Part shown: positions 9,998 through 18,411 of the stretch, piece by piece
Layout of the letters: each line of letters starts with the position of its first letter
How positions within the stretch are numbered: the stretch's first letter is position 1
Assembly: GCF_000185145.2 (NCBI RefSeq)
Contig: NZ_GL833119.1
Span: forward strand, 558,001 to 622,000
Direction of reading: 5' to 3'
DNA from: Hoylesella oralis ATCC 33269
GTDB lineage: Bacteria; Bacteroidota; Bacteroidia; Bacteroidales; Bacteroidaceae
Length of the DNA stretch: 64,000 nucleotides
The notes under the pieces: generated by a model
Database searches by the model: none
What the model saw: only the letters and a program-made list of their open reading frames with translations
What the model was told of the DNA's origin: nothing
Translations under genes and position numbers: made by a program

Positions 9998-12064
9998 ATG
10001 AAAAGTTTTAGTTTTAACAAGCGCGAACCTTTGCGTTTCAAGCATTTCTCACGCAAGGGATATTCGCTTTTTGCAGCCTTAGGCAGGGAGGTTATCGTCG
10101 GTGTATTGAGCATCAGCACCCTCACTTATGCCAAGGCAGACGGCATCAGCATTAGGCCCGTGTTGGCTGAAGACACGCTGAAGCACCAAGAAGTGAAGCT
10201 GGAAGAGGTCGTAGTTACGGGCTCTCGCGCACCGCTGACTGCCCAACAGTCGGCACGAATGGTAACTGTACTGAGGCGAGAGGATATTGCCGCCGCCCCC
10301 GTACAAAGTGTTAACGATCTTTTGAAGTACGCCATAGGGGCGGATGTAAGGCAAAGAGGGCCTATCGGAGCGCAATCCGACGTGGGTATGCGTGGCGGAA
10401 ACTACGAACAGGTGGCCATCCTGCTCAACGGTATCAATATCTGCGATCCGCAAACAGGGCATAATTCTTTCGATTTTCCCGTAGACCTAAGCGAAATAGA
10501 GCGCATAGAAGTCTTGGAAGGACCGGCCGGTCGTGTCTACGGAACATCCTCTCTACTCGGTGCAATCAACGTTATAACGCGCATACCCGATAGGAGCAGC
10601 GCCACTGCACATGCCGAAGGCGGTTCGTATGGCTACGCTTCGGGCGGCCTGCGCACCAATATCGTGAGCGGCAAATGGCGCAATCAGTTCTCGGGAAGCT
10701 ATGCCCGAAGTGACGGATACAGCCGCAATAAGGCCGGTACACTTAATGCGGATTACCGCGGAACCAAGGCTTTTTATCAGGGAAACTATCGGGATGGCGA
10801 TCTTAAAATAAGTTGGCATGCCGGTTTGAGCAGCAAAAATTTCGGTTCAAATACGTTCTATGGCGTTAAATGGGACGACCAATTCGAGCACACCTTCAAG
10901 TCTTTTACCGCCTTGCAGGCCGAGGTTAAGAGCGGTAGTTTCTATTTCCGTCCGTCGTTCTATTGGAATAGAAGCACGGATCGCTTTGAACTTTTCCGCG
11001 ATGCACCCCACAAATATCCGTTCAATTACAACCGTACAGATGTGTATGGTGTAAATCTTAACGCTTATGCAGACTGGGCCTTGGGGCGCACGGCAGTAGG
11101 TGCAGAGCTGCGAAACGAAGACCTTGTGAGCGGTAACCTCGGCGAACAGCTCGCCCGCCCGCACCGCATTCACGGCGCAGATCGTAGCTACGACCGCGGA
11201 TTAAACCGCACCAATGTCAGTTTCATTGTAGAACATAACGTGTTGCTCCGCCGTTTTACCCTTTCTATGGGTATCATCGCCACCAAAAATTCGTGGGCTG
11301 AAATGAACATGCGCGTATATCCCGGCGCCGACGTTTCGTATAGATTGGACGATCATTTCAAGCTCTTTGCATCATATAACACCTCGCTTCGTATGCCTTC
11401 TGTTACCGAACTGTACTATTCGGTAGGGGGACATAAGGCCGACAAATACCTGAAACCCGAAGAGTTGTCGGCGCTCGAAGGCGGATTGAAATACCGCTCC
11501 GACGGCGTTTCGGGCACTGCAAGCGTGTATTACAACCATTGTAAAAACCTGATAGACTGGATACGTTACACTGCCGAAGGGCCCAACGGCGAGTGGCATT
11601 CGGTAAACTTCGGAACGATAAACTCTACAGGTATCGAGGCTGCATTGCGGTTCGACTTCGACAGACTGTGGCCCTCGCAGCATTTCCTGCGCAGCGTAGA
11701 CGTGGCATACCATTATATCGACCAGAATAAGCAGGAACACGACGGCTTGCAGAGTCGCTATGTACTGGAATTCCTTCGGCATAAAATCGTGGCTGGCATG
11801 CAGTTGCATGTGTGGAACAAGCTCAATATGACGCTGGCATATCGCTTTGCCGACCGTACCGGAAGCTATACCGATGTGCAAGGACAGGTACAAACGTATC
11901 GGCCGTACAGTATCGTCGACGCCCGAATGTCGTGGAACGATGCCGGATATAAGCTGTATGTAGAGGCGAACAACCTATCCGGTAAAAAGTATGTAGATGT
12001 GGGCAATGTGCCTCAGCCCGGCGCTTGGGTGACGGCAGGATGCTCTATCGACATCGATTTATAA
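9998..12064 (+). CDS. TonB-dependent outer membrane receptor (BtuB/CirA-like)
   Basis: Imports a scarce ligand across the outer membrane using TonB energy. I place the start at 9998 (688 residues) because the promoter lies between it and the in-frame ATG at 9890. The N-terminus is an unusually long signal peptide: about 30 polar residues ending FSRKGYSLFAALGREV, then a hydrophobic stretch to TLTYAKA. After a possible TonB box (EEVVVTGSRAP) comes the plug domain (about residues 45-155; LLNGINI, IERIEVLEGP, GAINVITR) and then a 22-strand-type barrel to the end. There is no CarboxypepD-like domain, so it is not SusC-like. The ligand is unknown; cobalamin or heme/iron would be the usual candidates. 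The C-terminus (IDIDL) lacks the usual final aromatic residue. A strong terminator follows. Confidence 0.88.
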   Translation: MKSFSFNKREPLRFKHFSRKGYSLFAALGREVIVGVLSISTLTYAKADGISIRPVLAEDTLKHQEVKLEEVVVTGSRAPLTAQQSARMVTVLRREDIAAAPVQSVNDLLKYAIGADVRQRGPIGAQSDVGMRGGNYEQVAILLNGINICDPQTGHNSFDFPVDLSEIERIEVLEGPAGRVYGTSSLLGAINVITRIPDRSSATAHAEGGSYGYASGGLRTNIVSGKWRNQFSGSYARSDGYSRNKAGTLNADYRGTKAFYQGNYRDGDLKISWHAGLSSKNFGSNTFYGVKWDDQFEHTFKSFTALQAEVKSGSFYFRPSFYWNRSTDRFELFRDAPHKYPFNYNRTDVYGVNLNAYADWALGRTAVGAELRNEDLVSGNLGEQLARPHRIHGADRSYDRGLNRTNVSFIVEHNVLLRRFTLSMGIIATKNSWAEMNMRVYPGADVSYRLDDHFKLFASYNTSLRMPSVTELYYSVGGHKADKYLKPEELSALEGGLKYRSDGVSGTASVYYNHCKNLIDWIRYTAEGPNGEWHSVNFGTINSTGIEAALRFDFDRLWPSQHFLRSVDVAYHYIDQNKQEHDGLQSRYVLEFLRHKIVAGMQLHVWNKLNMTLAYRFADRTGSYTDVQGQVQTYRPYSIVDARMSWNDAGYKLYVEANNLSGKKYVDVGNVPQPGAWVTAGCSIDIDL

Positions 12065-12074
12065 ATAATATACT

Positions 12075-12130
12075 GGAGTCGGCAAGGCCGTTAATCATCG
12101 GAAAACCGCCTATGCCGACTCCTTTTTCTG
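12075..12130 (+). terminator. Intrinsic terminator after the TonB receptor
   Basis: Perfect 10-base arms GGAGTCGGCA (12075-12084) and TGCCGACTCC (12113-12122), followed at once by TTTTT. The 28-base loop can form a smaller GGC/GCC stem. Confidence 0.8.
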
Positions 12131-12146
12131 TCTAAACGAATACACT

Positions 12147-12794
12147 ATGCAACGTATATTTCTTTTGTTGTTGCAGGTTTTTCTGCTTGCATGCAGCACA
12201 AATATGCCCGTTGAAAGTACGGGCAAATACGCCATGTTGCGCGAGGGAGACCTGTTGTTTTGTATCGCTGCCAAAGGTAATGCCATCACAGATGTAACCG
12301 AGGGCACCGAAAATATGAATATAGATCATGTGGCCATCGTTCATTATCGTGGCAATTCGCCGTATGCTTTGGAGGCTGTAAGACAAGGAGTGGTGCTGAC
12401 CGAGATCGACAGTTTTATGAAACGTAACAGCCGCAACGCATCCCTGCCGCTGGTATTGGCAAGTCGTTTGCGCGATACCACGGGCGTATCGCGCTCGGTG
12501 AGCCGCGCTCTAACCCACTTAGGCAAGCCGTATGATTACAATTTCATGCCCGATGATGACCGCATATATTGCAGCGAATTGGTACAAAAGTCGTATGTAG
12601 ATGCCAACGGAGAGCTTATTTTTAAGCCGATACCCATGTCGTTTCATGATCGTAACGGCCGCATAACCGACTATTGGAAGGCTTATTACGGCCGACAAGG
12701 TCTACAGGTTCCCGAAGGTGAACCGGGCAGCAATCCGGGCGATCTGTCGCGAAGAAAAGAGCTGGCCGTGGTATATCGTTTCTACAAACCGTAG
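12147..12794 (+). CDS. YiiX/YebB-like permuted papain-fold lipoprotein hydrolase
   Basis: A 215-residue protein with a short signal peptide ending at a lipobox (FLLACS, Cys16), so probably a lipoprotein. The body matches the permuted NlpC/P60 group (YiiX-like). It has a REGDLLF start, the conserved IDHVAIV with the likely catalytic His, and IYCSELVQKSY with the likely catalytic Cys; the Cys and His order is swapped relative to normal NlpC/P60. Such enzymes act as amidases or thioesterases on cell-wall peptides or acyl groups; the substrate here cannot be told. It begins 17 bases after the previous terminator's T-run, so it is transcribed separately from the receptor. Confidence 0.82.
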   Translation: MQRIFLLLLQVFLLACSTNMPVESTGKYAMLREGDLLFCIAAKGNAITDVTEGTENMNIDHVAIVHYRGNSPYALEAVRQGVVLTEIDSFMKRNSRNASLPLVLASRLRDTTGVSRSVSRALTHLGKPYDYNFMPDDDRIYCSELVQKSYVDANGELIFKPIPMSFHDRNGRITDYWKAYYGRQGLQVPEGEPGSNPGDLSRRKELAVVYRFYKP

Positions 12795-12871
12795 AGGCGT
12801 CGGCACTGCCACGGCCGTATTTTTATCCGTTCTGTGCAGGCTGTCATCGGAATTTTCCTTATTTTTGCAGT

Positions 12872-13687
12872 ATGGAATTCAGAACTATCGTCGATATACC
12901 GAAAGGAAAGTTCGAGATAAAGCCGCTCGAACGGATGTTATTTGTAGGTTCTTGCTTTGCTGAAAGTATGGGCAAGCGGTTTCAGGAAGAGAAGTTTCGT
13001 GCCGAGGTGAACCCTTTCGGCGTGATGTACAATCCGGCTTCCGTTCTTCACACCGTGGAACGATACCGCGGAGAGGCCCCTCGAACGGCGATATTCACAC
13101 TGGGTACCAACCGCGTATATCGATTTAAGGAGACCGGAGAGATTGTAGACAACTGCCAAAAGCGCCCCCAAAGCCTCTTTCAGGAGGAAAGTTTAAGCGT
13201 TGAAGCGTGTACCCGTTACCTTTGCAAGGCCGTAGAGGCGCTGCAAGAACGCAATCCGGCGGTACAAGTCATAGTTACCGTTAGCCCTATACGGTATCGC
13301 AAATACGGCTATCACGGCAGTCAACTCTCGAAAGCCGTCCTTCTGCTGGCGACAGACGCGCTGGCCGAGCGTTACGACTGCGTGAGTTATTTCCCCGCCT
13401 ACGAACTTGTAAACGACGAATTGCGCGACTACAGGTTCTATAAAGAGGATATGTTGCACCCCAACGACCAAGCTGTAGCCTACATATACGAACGGTTTTC
13501 CGCGTGTTATTTTGCCGAAGAGACCGAACGTTTTATAGCAGAATGGCGACCTATCAAGGAGGCCTTGAGGCACAAACCGTTCGATCCGGACAGCACGGAA
13601 TATAAAGATTTCATGGCAAAGACCATGCAGAAGCTGGCCTGTCTGCGCCGGAAATATCCCGAACTCGACGTATCCATCGCCTCTTGA
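12872..13687 (+). CDS. GSCFA-domain protein
   Basis: A 271-residue cytoplasmic-looking protein. FVGSCFAESMGKRF near residues 26-39 is the motif that names the GSCFA family, and VIVTVSPIRYR plus DMLHPNDQAVAYIYERF further on resemble SGNH/GDSL hydrolases (Ser from GSCFAES, Asp/His from the late HPN region). The family is widespread in Bacteroidota and has no established substrate that I know of. A TATTTTTG box (12860-12867) ends 4 bases before the ATG, so the message appears leaderless. No obvious partner genes. Confidence 0.85.
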   Translation: MEFRTIVDIPKGKFEIKPLERMLFVGSCFAESMGKRFQEEKFRAEVNPFGVMYNPASVLHTVERYRGEAPRTAIFTLGTNRVYRFKETGEIVDNCQKRPQSLFQEESLSVEACTRYLCKAVEALQERNPAVQVIVTVSPIRYRKYGYHGSQLSKAVLLLATDALAERYDCVSYFPAYELVNDELRDYRFYKEDMLHPNDQAVAYIYERFSACYFAEETERFIAEWRPIKEALRHKPFDPDSTEYKDFMAKTMQKLACLRRKYPELDVSIAS

Positions 13688-14093
13688 TTATCACTGTTCT
13701 ATCAGCAGACCATAGGTCTGTCTCCCTCAGATGGCATATCTAAGAGGGGCAGACAGTTACTCTAAGCATTTTAGACAGATGTTCTAAGAAACGTATCCTA
13801 TAATCCTGTTTTAAACATTCTTGTGCCCAGCTCTTTTTGCGCCGTTATCATTCTATCCCTTTACCTTTAAGATATTTCTATCATTCCGCCTATTTTTATC
13901 CGTATAACGGCACATATATATTCAGCATATACCATATTTTTTTCATGTAAATTGCCGGAAATTTGTATTTATCAATTCATTTTACTATTTTTGTCGGTAA
14001 AGAGCTATATATTTAGGTATGCCGAATATTATCGTTAGGCATGCCTTTTGATTTAAATAGACAGGCAGTCTGTTGTCTTTAAACCGTATTTGT
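13688..14093. other. Gene-free stretch with the DUF3943-gene promoter
   Basis: 406 bases without a coding frame. An imperfect inverted repeat lies at about 13707-13762 (GGTCTGTCTCCCT against AGGGGCAGAC) without a T-run, and the promoter at 13962-13993 serves the next gene. The rest is AT-rich with nothing recognisable. Confidence 0.5.
13962..13993 (+). promoter_or_regulatory. Promoter of the DUF3943 gene
   Basis: TTTG at 13962-13965, a 20-base spacer, TATTTTTG at 13986-13993. The leader to the ATG at 14094 would be about 95 bases. Confidence 0.7.
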
Positions 14094-16574
14094 ATGAAAC
14101 ATATCCGTTTGTTCATGGCTTTGTTGCTGTTGCTCATATCGTTGTCGAACGTCGCTCAGCGCCGCATACCCAATATATCTGTCGCCATCGGGCACCGTTC
14201 TCAAGACTCTCTTGCGGTACGAAATGCAAATGTAGGGATTATGGGCCGTGCCGATACATTGAGCGGTTTCCAGCTGCAACTGCTTATGGCATCGACGAAA
14301 AACGATGCTCATGGCGTACAAATAGGCGGCCTTTTCAATGCCGTGGGAGGACGAATAAGCGGCTTACAGTTATCGGGTGTTTCTAATATAGCTGCATCTG
14401 TGCGCGGTATACAACTCTCCGGTTTCTCGAATATCTTACTTACACCGCTGCGAGGCATGCAGATAAGCGCCCTAACCAATATTTCTATGGGCGTCGGACG
14501 CGGCATACAGCTTGCCGGCATTGCCAATATAAGCTCGGGAAATGTACATGGAGTGCAGGCAGGAACCTATAATTATACCGATACATTGCATGGATTGCAG
14601 CTGGGATTTATCAATGTAGCGCAGACGCACCCGCGTGGCATGCAGGTCGGCATCATCAACTTCACCCGCGATACGCAGGCCCGAAAGCTCGGACTTGTTA
14701 ATATTAATCCGCAAACCGATATCGATTTCCTTGCATTTGCGGGCAACACGTCGAAGCTGAACGGTGCACTCCGCTTTCGTAACCGCAGTACCTACAGCAT
14801 AATAGGCGTAGGAACACACTACATGGGACTTGACAGTAAGTTCTCCGGAACGCTTTTTTACCGTCTCGGACAGTATTTCCGTCTCTCTCCCAAGTGGACT
14901 GTAAGCGGCGATATCGGCTATTATCACATCGAAACATTCGAAAGGAACAGCACCGATAAGCCCGAAAGACTTTACTCGCTGCAGGCACATGTCAATATCG
15001 ATTACCAGATCAACCGCCGATTGGGAGCCTTCGCATCGGTGGGATATGGCGATACTCGCCATTATTACCATAACGAACATTACCGACAAAGGCTGATTGC
15101 ACAGGTGGGACTTTCGTTCCGTTACCAACGTAACAAGGTGGACCGTTCGCTCAATGGCGATCCTTTAACGGCCGATACCCTACAGTCCGGCACCGACGAG
15201 CGCATGGCCTTGCCTCTAAAGAAACGCTATTGGATTGCCGCAGCCGAGGCAACCGGCATCAATGCATTGGTATTCGGTTTCGATCGTTTCATAATGAATG
15301 AAGACTTTGCACAGGTAAATATCCACACTATACGCAACAACTTCAAGACGGGTTTCGTATGGGATAACGATCCTTTTGCTACCAACTTGTTCGCTCATCC
15401 CTATCATGGAAACCTCTATTTCAATTCGGCTCGCAGCAACGGATTGTCCTTCTGGGAGTCGATGCCCTATGCTATAGGAGGCAGTCTTATGTGGGAGATG
15501 CTTGCCGAATGTGAGCCCCCAGCCATCAATGATTGGATGGCAACATCGTTAGGGGGTACATGTCTCGGCGAAATAACCAACAGAATATCCCGTATGATCC
15601 TTAATGATCGCACGCAAGGATTAGGACGTTTCTTGCGTGAAGCGGCTGCCTTCATCGTGAATCCCATGCAAGGATTTAACCGACTGGTACGGGGCGATGC
15701 TTATAGAGTGCGAAACAAGAATTATCTTTACCACGACTTCGGGCAGATACCCGTAGAACTGTCGCTCTCGTTCGGTAACAGATACCTTGCTGATGATGGG
15801 GGATTGTTCCGCGGAGAGCACAATCCGTATGTGAATGTTTACTTGGAATACGGCGATATATTTAGTGAAGAAACGAACAAACCCTACGATTATTTTTCGG
15901 CAAACCTCACACTTGGGCTTAGCGGTAATCAGCCCTTGCTCAACAGTGCCCATCTGATAGGGCGGTTATGGAGTGCACCTGTGGTTACCGGAAAGCGAAT
16001 TAAGACCGAATTCGGTATCTTCCAGCACTTTAATTTCTATAATAGCATGCCCGTAAAAGACGGAACTTCGCTCACTCCTTACCGCATTTCAGAGGCCGTG
16101 GCATTCGGTCCGGGCCTCGTATTCCGCTTTCCTGCCGTGGCTAACCTGTCGCGTTTGGAGCAACGCATCTTCTTCGATGGCATCATGCTCGGCGGCTCTA
16201 AGAGCGATTATTATAATGTTATCGACCGCGATTACAACATGGGAAGCGGCTTCAGCTTTAAAACCAATACGGTTATGGAGTTCCCCCGTTTGCTGCGTAT
16301 GGTGCTCAATATAGACTATTATCGTATCTTTACTTGGAAAGGATACGAAACTAAAGACCTGTCTTCTACCGATCCATTGTATTATAACGTGCAGGGCGAC
16401 CGCTCTATAGCGAGCCTCATGGTGTTGAATCCTATGTTTGTGTTCAGATTGAAAGATAGGTTCAGCACCGAAATGAGCGGCAGTTATTTCGTTCGGACTA
16501 CGTATTACAAGTATCATGAGAACGTAAGAGCCAACACGTTCGAAATAAAAGTCGGTCTTGTTTATCGCTTCTGA
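14094..16574 (+). CDS. DUF3943 outer-envelope protein with N-terminal GxQLxGxxN repeats
   Basis: The start at 14094 gives 826 residues beginning with a clear signal peptide (MKHIRLFMALLLLLISLSNVAQ). Residues 58-203 contain nine tandem repeats of 14-16 residues built on G-[FVLIM]-Q-[LIVA]-x-G-x-x-N, with glycines at 58, 74, 90, 105, 121, 137, 153, 167 and 182. They resemble the LA_2272-type surface repeats and probably form a beta-solenoid or strand stack. Alternating hydrophobic strands follow (about 230-350). The DUF3943 region comes next (about 390-600), with the landmark MLAECEPPAINDWMATSLGG. The protein ends in further beta-strands with a terminal LVYRF, typical of outer membrane barrels. 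No enzymatic motif is seen. Function unknown; location is inferred from the signal peptide and barrel-like C-terminus. Confidence 0.8.
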   Translation: MKHIRLFMALLLLLISLSNVAQRRIPNISVAIGHRSQDSLAVRNANVGIMGRADTLSGFQLQLLMASTKNDAHGVQIGGLFNAVGGRISGLQLSGVSNIAASVRGIQLSGFSNILLTPLRGMQISALTNISMGVGRGIQLAGIANISSGNVHGVQAGTYNYTDTLHGLQLGFINVAQTHPRGMQVGIINFTRDTQARKLGLVNINPQTDIDFLAFAGNTSKLNGALRFRNRSTYSIIGVGTHYMGLDSKFSGTLFYRLGQYFRLSPKWTVSGDIGYYHIETFERNSTDKPERLYSLQAHVNIDYQINRRLGAFASVGYGDTRHYYHNEHYRQRLIAQVGLSFRYQRNKVDRSLNGDPLTADTLQSGTDERMALPLKKRYWIAAAEATGINALVFGFDRFIMNEDFAQVNIHTIRNNFKTGFVWDNDPFATNLFAHPYHGNLYFNSARSNGLSFWESMPYAIGGSLMWEMLAECEPPAINDWMATSLGGTCLGEITNRISRMILNDRTQGLGRFLREAAAFIVNPMQGFNRLVRGDAYRVRNKNYLYHDFGQIPVELSLSFGNRYLADDGGLFRGEHNPYVNVYLEYGDIFSEETNKPYDYFSANLTLGLSGNQPLLNSAHLIGRLWSAPVVTGKRIKTEFGIFQHFNFYNSMPVKDGTSLTPYRISEAVAFGPGLVFRFPAVANLSRLEQRIFFDGIMLGGSKSDYYNVIDRDYNMGSGFSFKTNTVMEFPRLLRMVLNIDYYRIFTWKGYETKDLSSTDPLYYNVQGDRSIASLMVLNPMFVFRLKDRFSTEMSGSYFVRTTYYKYHENVRANTFEIKVGLVYRF
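14265..14702 (+). repeat. Nine tandem 14-16-codon repeats inside the DUF3943 gene
   Basis: Protein-level repeats with the pattern RGIQLSGFSNI, RGMQISALTNI, RGIQLAGIANI and so on. The DNA copies have diverged, so this is an old repeat rather than recent slippage. Confidence 0.8.
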
Positions 16575-16902
16575 CGGTGGCCGATGTTGGGAAATACGCC
16601 CTTTCTTCGTATTTTCGGCATGAAGAGAGGCGCGATTTTCCGGAAACACATAGTATAAGCGGCTGCGGAATATGATATGTCTGTTTCGCTTAGGCACATG
16701 CTCTGTGTTCGGTAGATGTACTATTTACGCCCGACAGGAGGGATATCTATCTTGCACGATGAGAGCATGCAAGAGTAACGAATGGGCAAGATGGCAGCTG
16801 AAAATATTCGGTGGAATGGCGGTAAACGGTATTTTTTCGTGTTATTTCTTTGCTGTTCACCCGAATACTTTTATCTTTGTAACGTTAAAATTCTAATATA
16901 CA
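16575..16902. other. Gene-free stretch with a hairpin and the GDPD promoter
   Basis: 328 bases. Near the left end a nested inverted repeat (GCCGA...AAATACG, 9-base loop, CGTATTT...TCGGC, about 16579-16619) may end the DUF3943 transcript, although no T-run follows. The promoter at 16849-16879 is at the right end. An open frame of 74 codons inside has no protein-like character and is not called. Confidence 0.5.
16849..16879 (+). promoter_or_regulatory. Promoter of the GDPD-VanX-like pair
   Basis: TTTG at 16849-16852, a 19-base spacer and TATCTTTG at 16872-16879, ending 23 bases before the ATG. Confidence 0.75.
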
Positions 16903-17667
16903 ATGAAAGTTAAATCTATTTTCTTAATGGCGGCATTGTTTATGGCAATGGATGTATGTGGGCAAACTAAAGTCATTGCCCATCGTGGTTACTGGGATAC
17001 GGAAGGCGCTTCGCAGAACTCGCGTGCATCGCTCAAGAACGCTCTTGATTTGAATATTTACGGTTCGGAGACCGATATATGGCTTACAACCGACGGGCAT
17101 TTAATGGTTAATCATGATCCTTCGTACAAGGGTATTACCCTTCAAAAAGCCACTTATGCACAATGTAAGAACCTTACTTTGAGCAATGGTGAGAAGATGC
17201 CCGAACTGAAAGAGTTCTTACAGATAATGAAAAAGACCAAAAGTCGTACGAAATTGATCATCGAAATTAAGAAACATGACAAGTTAGAAGCCAATCGAGC
17301 GGCGGCACGTGCCACGGTTAAGGCTGTTAAAAAGTATGGCGTAGCCAAAAAGGTTGAGTATATATCGTTCAGTCTTGAGGCGTGTAAAGAACTTGTGAAG
17401 TGCGCTCCGAAAGCTCGTGTGGCTTATCTGAATGGCGATATTACGCCGGCCATGCTCTATATAGATAACATAACGGGCATCGATTACCACCTAAGTGTGC
17501 TTCGAGATAACCCGCATTGGGTGGATGAAGCTCATGGATTAGACATGGATGTGAACGTATGGACGGTGAATAAGGCAACGGATATGAGAGAAATGAAGAA
17601 ACTCGGTGTGGATTATATTACCACAAATAATCCTTTGGAAGCTATTGAGGTGTGCAAAGAAAAGTAA
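16903..17667 (+). CDS. Secreted glycerophosphodiester phosphodiesterase
   Basis: A 254-residue GDPD-family TIM barrel with a signal peptide (MKVKSIFLMAALFMAMDVCG). It would hydrolyse glycerophosphodiesters to glycerol-3-phosphate and an alcohol in the periplasm. The family motif HRGYWDTEGASQNS (residues about 27-40) supplies the catalytic His-Arg and the metal ligand; SETDIWLTTDGHLMVNHD supplies the other metal ligands and the second catalytic His. The C-terminal VNVWTVNKATDM and GVDYITTNNP are also typical. It overlaps the following dipeptidase gene by 16 bases, so the two are translated from one message. Confidence 0.92.
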   Translation: MKVKSIFLMAALFMAMDVCGQTKVIAHRGYWDTEGASQNSRASLKNALDLNIYGSETDIWLTTDGHLMVNHDPSYKGITLQKATYAQCKNLTLSNGEKMPELKEFLQIMKKTKSRTKLIIEIKKHDKLEANRAAARATVKAVKKYGVAKKVEYISFSLEACKELVKCAPKARVAYLNGDITPAMLYIDNITGIDYHLSVLRDNPHWVDEAHGLDMDVNVWTVNKATDMREMKKLGVDYITTNNPLEAIEVCKEK

Positions 17668-18338
17668 GGCTGATTGCCGTATTCCTGTTCTTCGTAGTAG
17701 GAACAAACCTCGCGCAAGCTCAACAGAAGCAGAGTAAAACGGCGTTGTTGCTCGAAAAGAGGGGATATGTGAACGTGAAGAAAGAGGAACCTTCTATCTT
17801 CGTATCGCTGATGTATGCCCGTCCCGACAATTTTACCGGCACTGTGCTTTATGATGATTTGCGCGATGCGTTTCTTTATCCTACGGCTGCTAAGGCACTC
17901 GCACGTGCCCAAAAGCGGCTGAAGGAATTGCGTCCGGACCTTAGTCTGAAGGTGTACGATGCAGCCAGACCTATGTCTATACAGCAAAAGATGTGGGATC
18001 AAGTGAAAAATACTCCTAAGAATATTTATGTCAGCAACCCCGCTCATGGCGGCGGTATGCATAATTATGGCATGGCAGTAGATATAACTTTATGCGATAT
18101 AAAGGGCGATACGCTCGATATGGGTACCAAGATAGACTACATGGGTGTGGCGGCACACATCGATAAAGAGGCGCAACTCGTGGCCGACAAGCGTATTAGT
18201 AAGCAGGCAAAACGTAATCGTGAGCTTCTTAGAGCGGTAATGCGTTATGCCGGTTTCATGCCTCTGCGTACCGAATGGTGGCATTTCAATTTCTGTACAA
18301 GAGTACAGGCCAAGCGTTATTACCGCATAATAGAGTAG
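17652..18338 (+). CDS. VanX/DdpX-like D-alanyl-D-alanine dipeptidase
   Basis: A 228-residue M15 metallopeptidase starting at a GTG inside the end of the upstream gene. It has a signal peptide (LIAVFLFFVVGTNLAQA), so it is periplasmic or surface-bound. Family motifs: YARPDNFTG, the zinc-site HNYGMAVDITL (His and Asp), and TEWWHFNF with the catalytic Glu and the third zinc ligand. Such enzymes cleave D-Ala-D-Ala; outside vancomycin-resistance clusters they recycle or trim peptidoglycan peptides. No vanH/vanA neighbours are present, so a resistance role is unlikely. The GTG start is supported by the intact signal peptide, and no upstream ATG is available in frame. Confidence 0.9.
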   Translation: MQRKVRLIAVFLFFVVGTNLAQAQQKQSKTALLLEKRGYVNVKKEEPSIFVSLMYARPDNFTGTVLYDDLRDAFLYPTAAKALARAQKRLKELRPDLSLKVYDAARPMSIQQKMWDQVKNTPKNIYVSNPAHGGGMHNYGMAVDITLCDIKGDTLDMGTKIDYMGVAAHIDKEAQLVADKRISKQAKRNRELLRAVMRYAGFMPLRTEWWHFNFCTRVQAKRYYRIIE

Positions 18339-18377
18339 ACGTTTGCTTGATAGAAAGTAATAAATTCCTTACTTTAA

Positions 18378-18409
18378 TTTGGAAATATGTAATAAATAGC
18401 TTACCTTTG
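18378..18409 (+). promoter_or_regulatory. Promoter of the toxin-antitoxin pair
   Basis: TTTG at 18378-18381, a 20-base spacer and TACCTTTG at 18402-18409. The toxin ATG at 18412 begins two bases after the box, so transcription would start on or immediately beside the start codon. Confidence 0.75.
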
Positions 18410-18411
18410 CG

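Noticed and set aside
16672..16896. 74-codon frame before the GDPD gene
   Set aside because: It runs over the GDPD promoter and has no protein-like character.
17652..18338. Vancomycin-resistance gene
   Set aside because: The VanX-like enzyme stands without VanH, VanA or VanRS partners in a Gram-negative genome; general peptidoglycan recycling is more likely.
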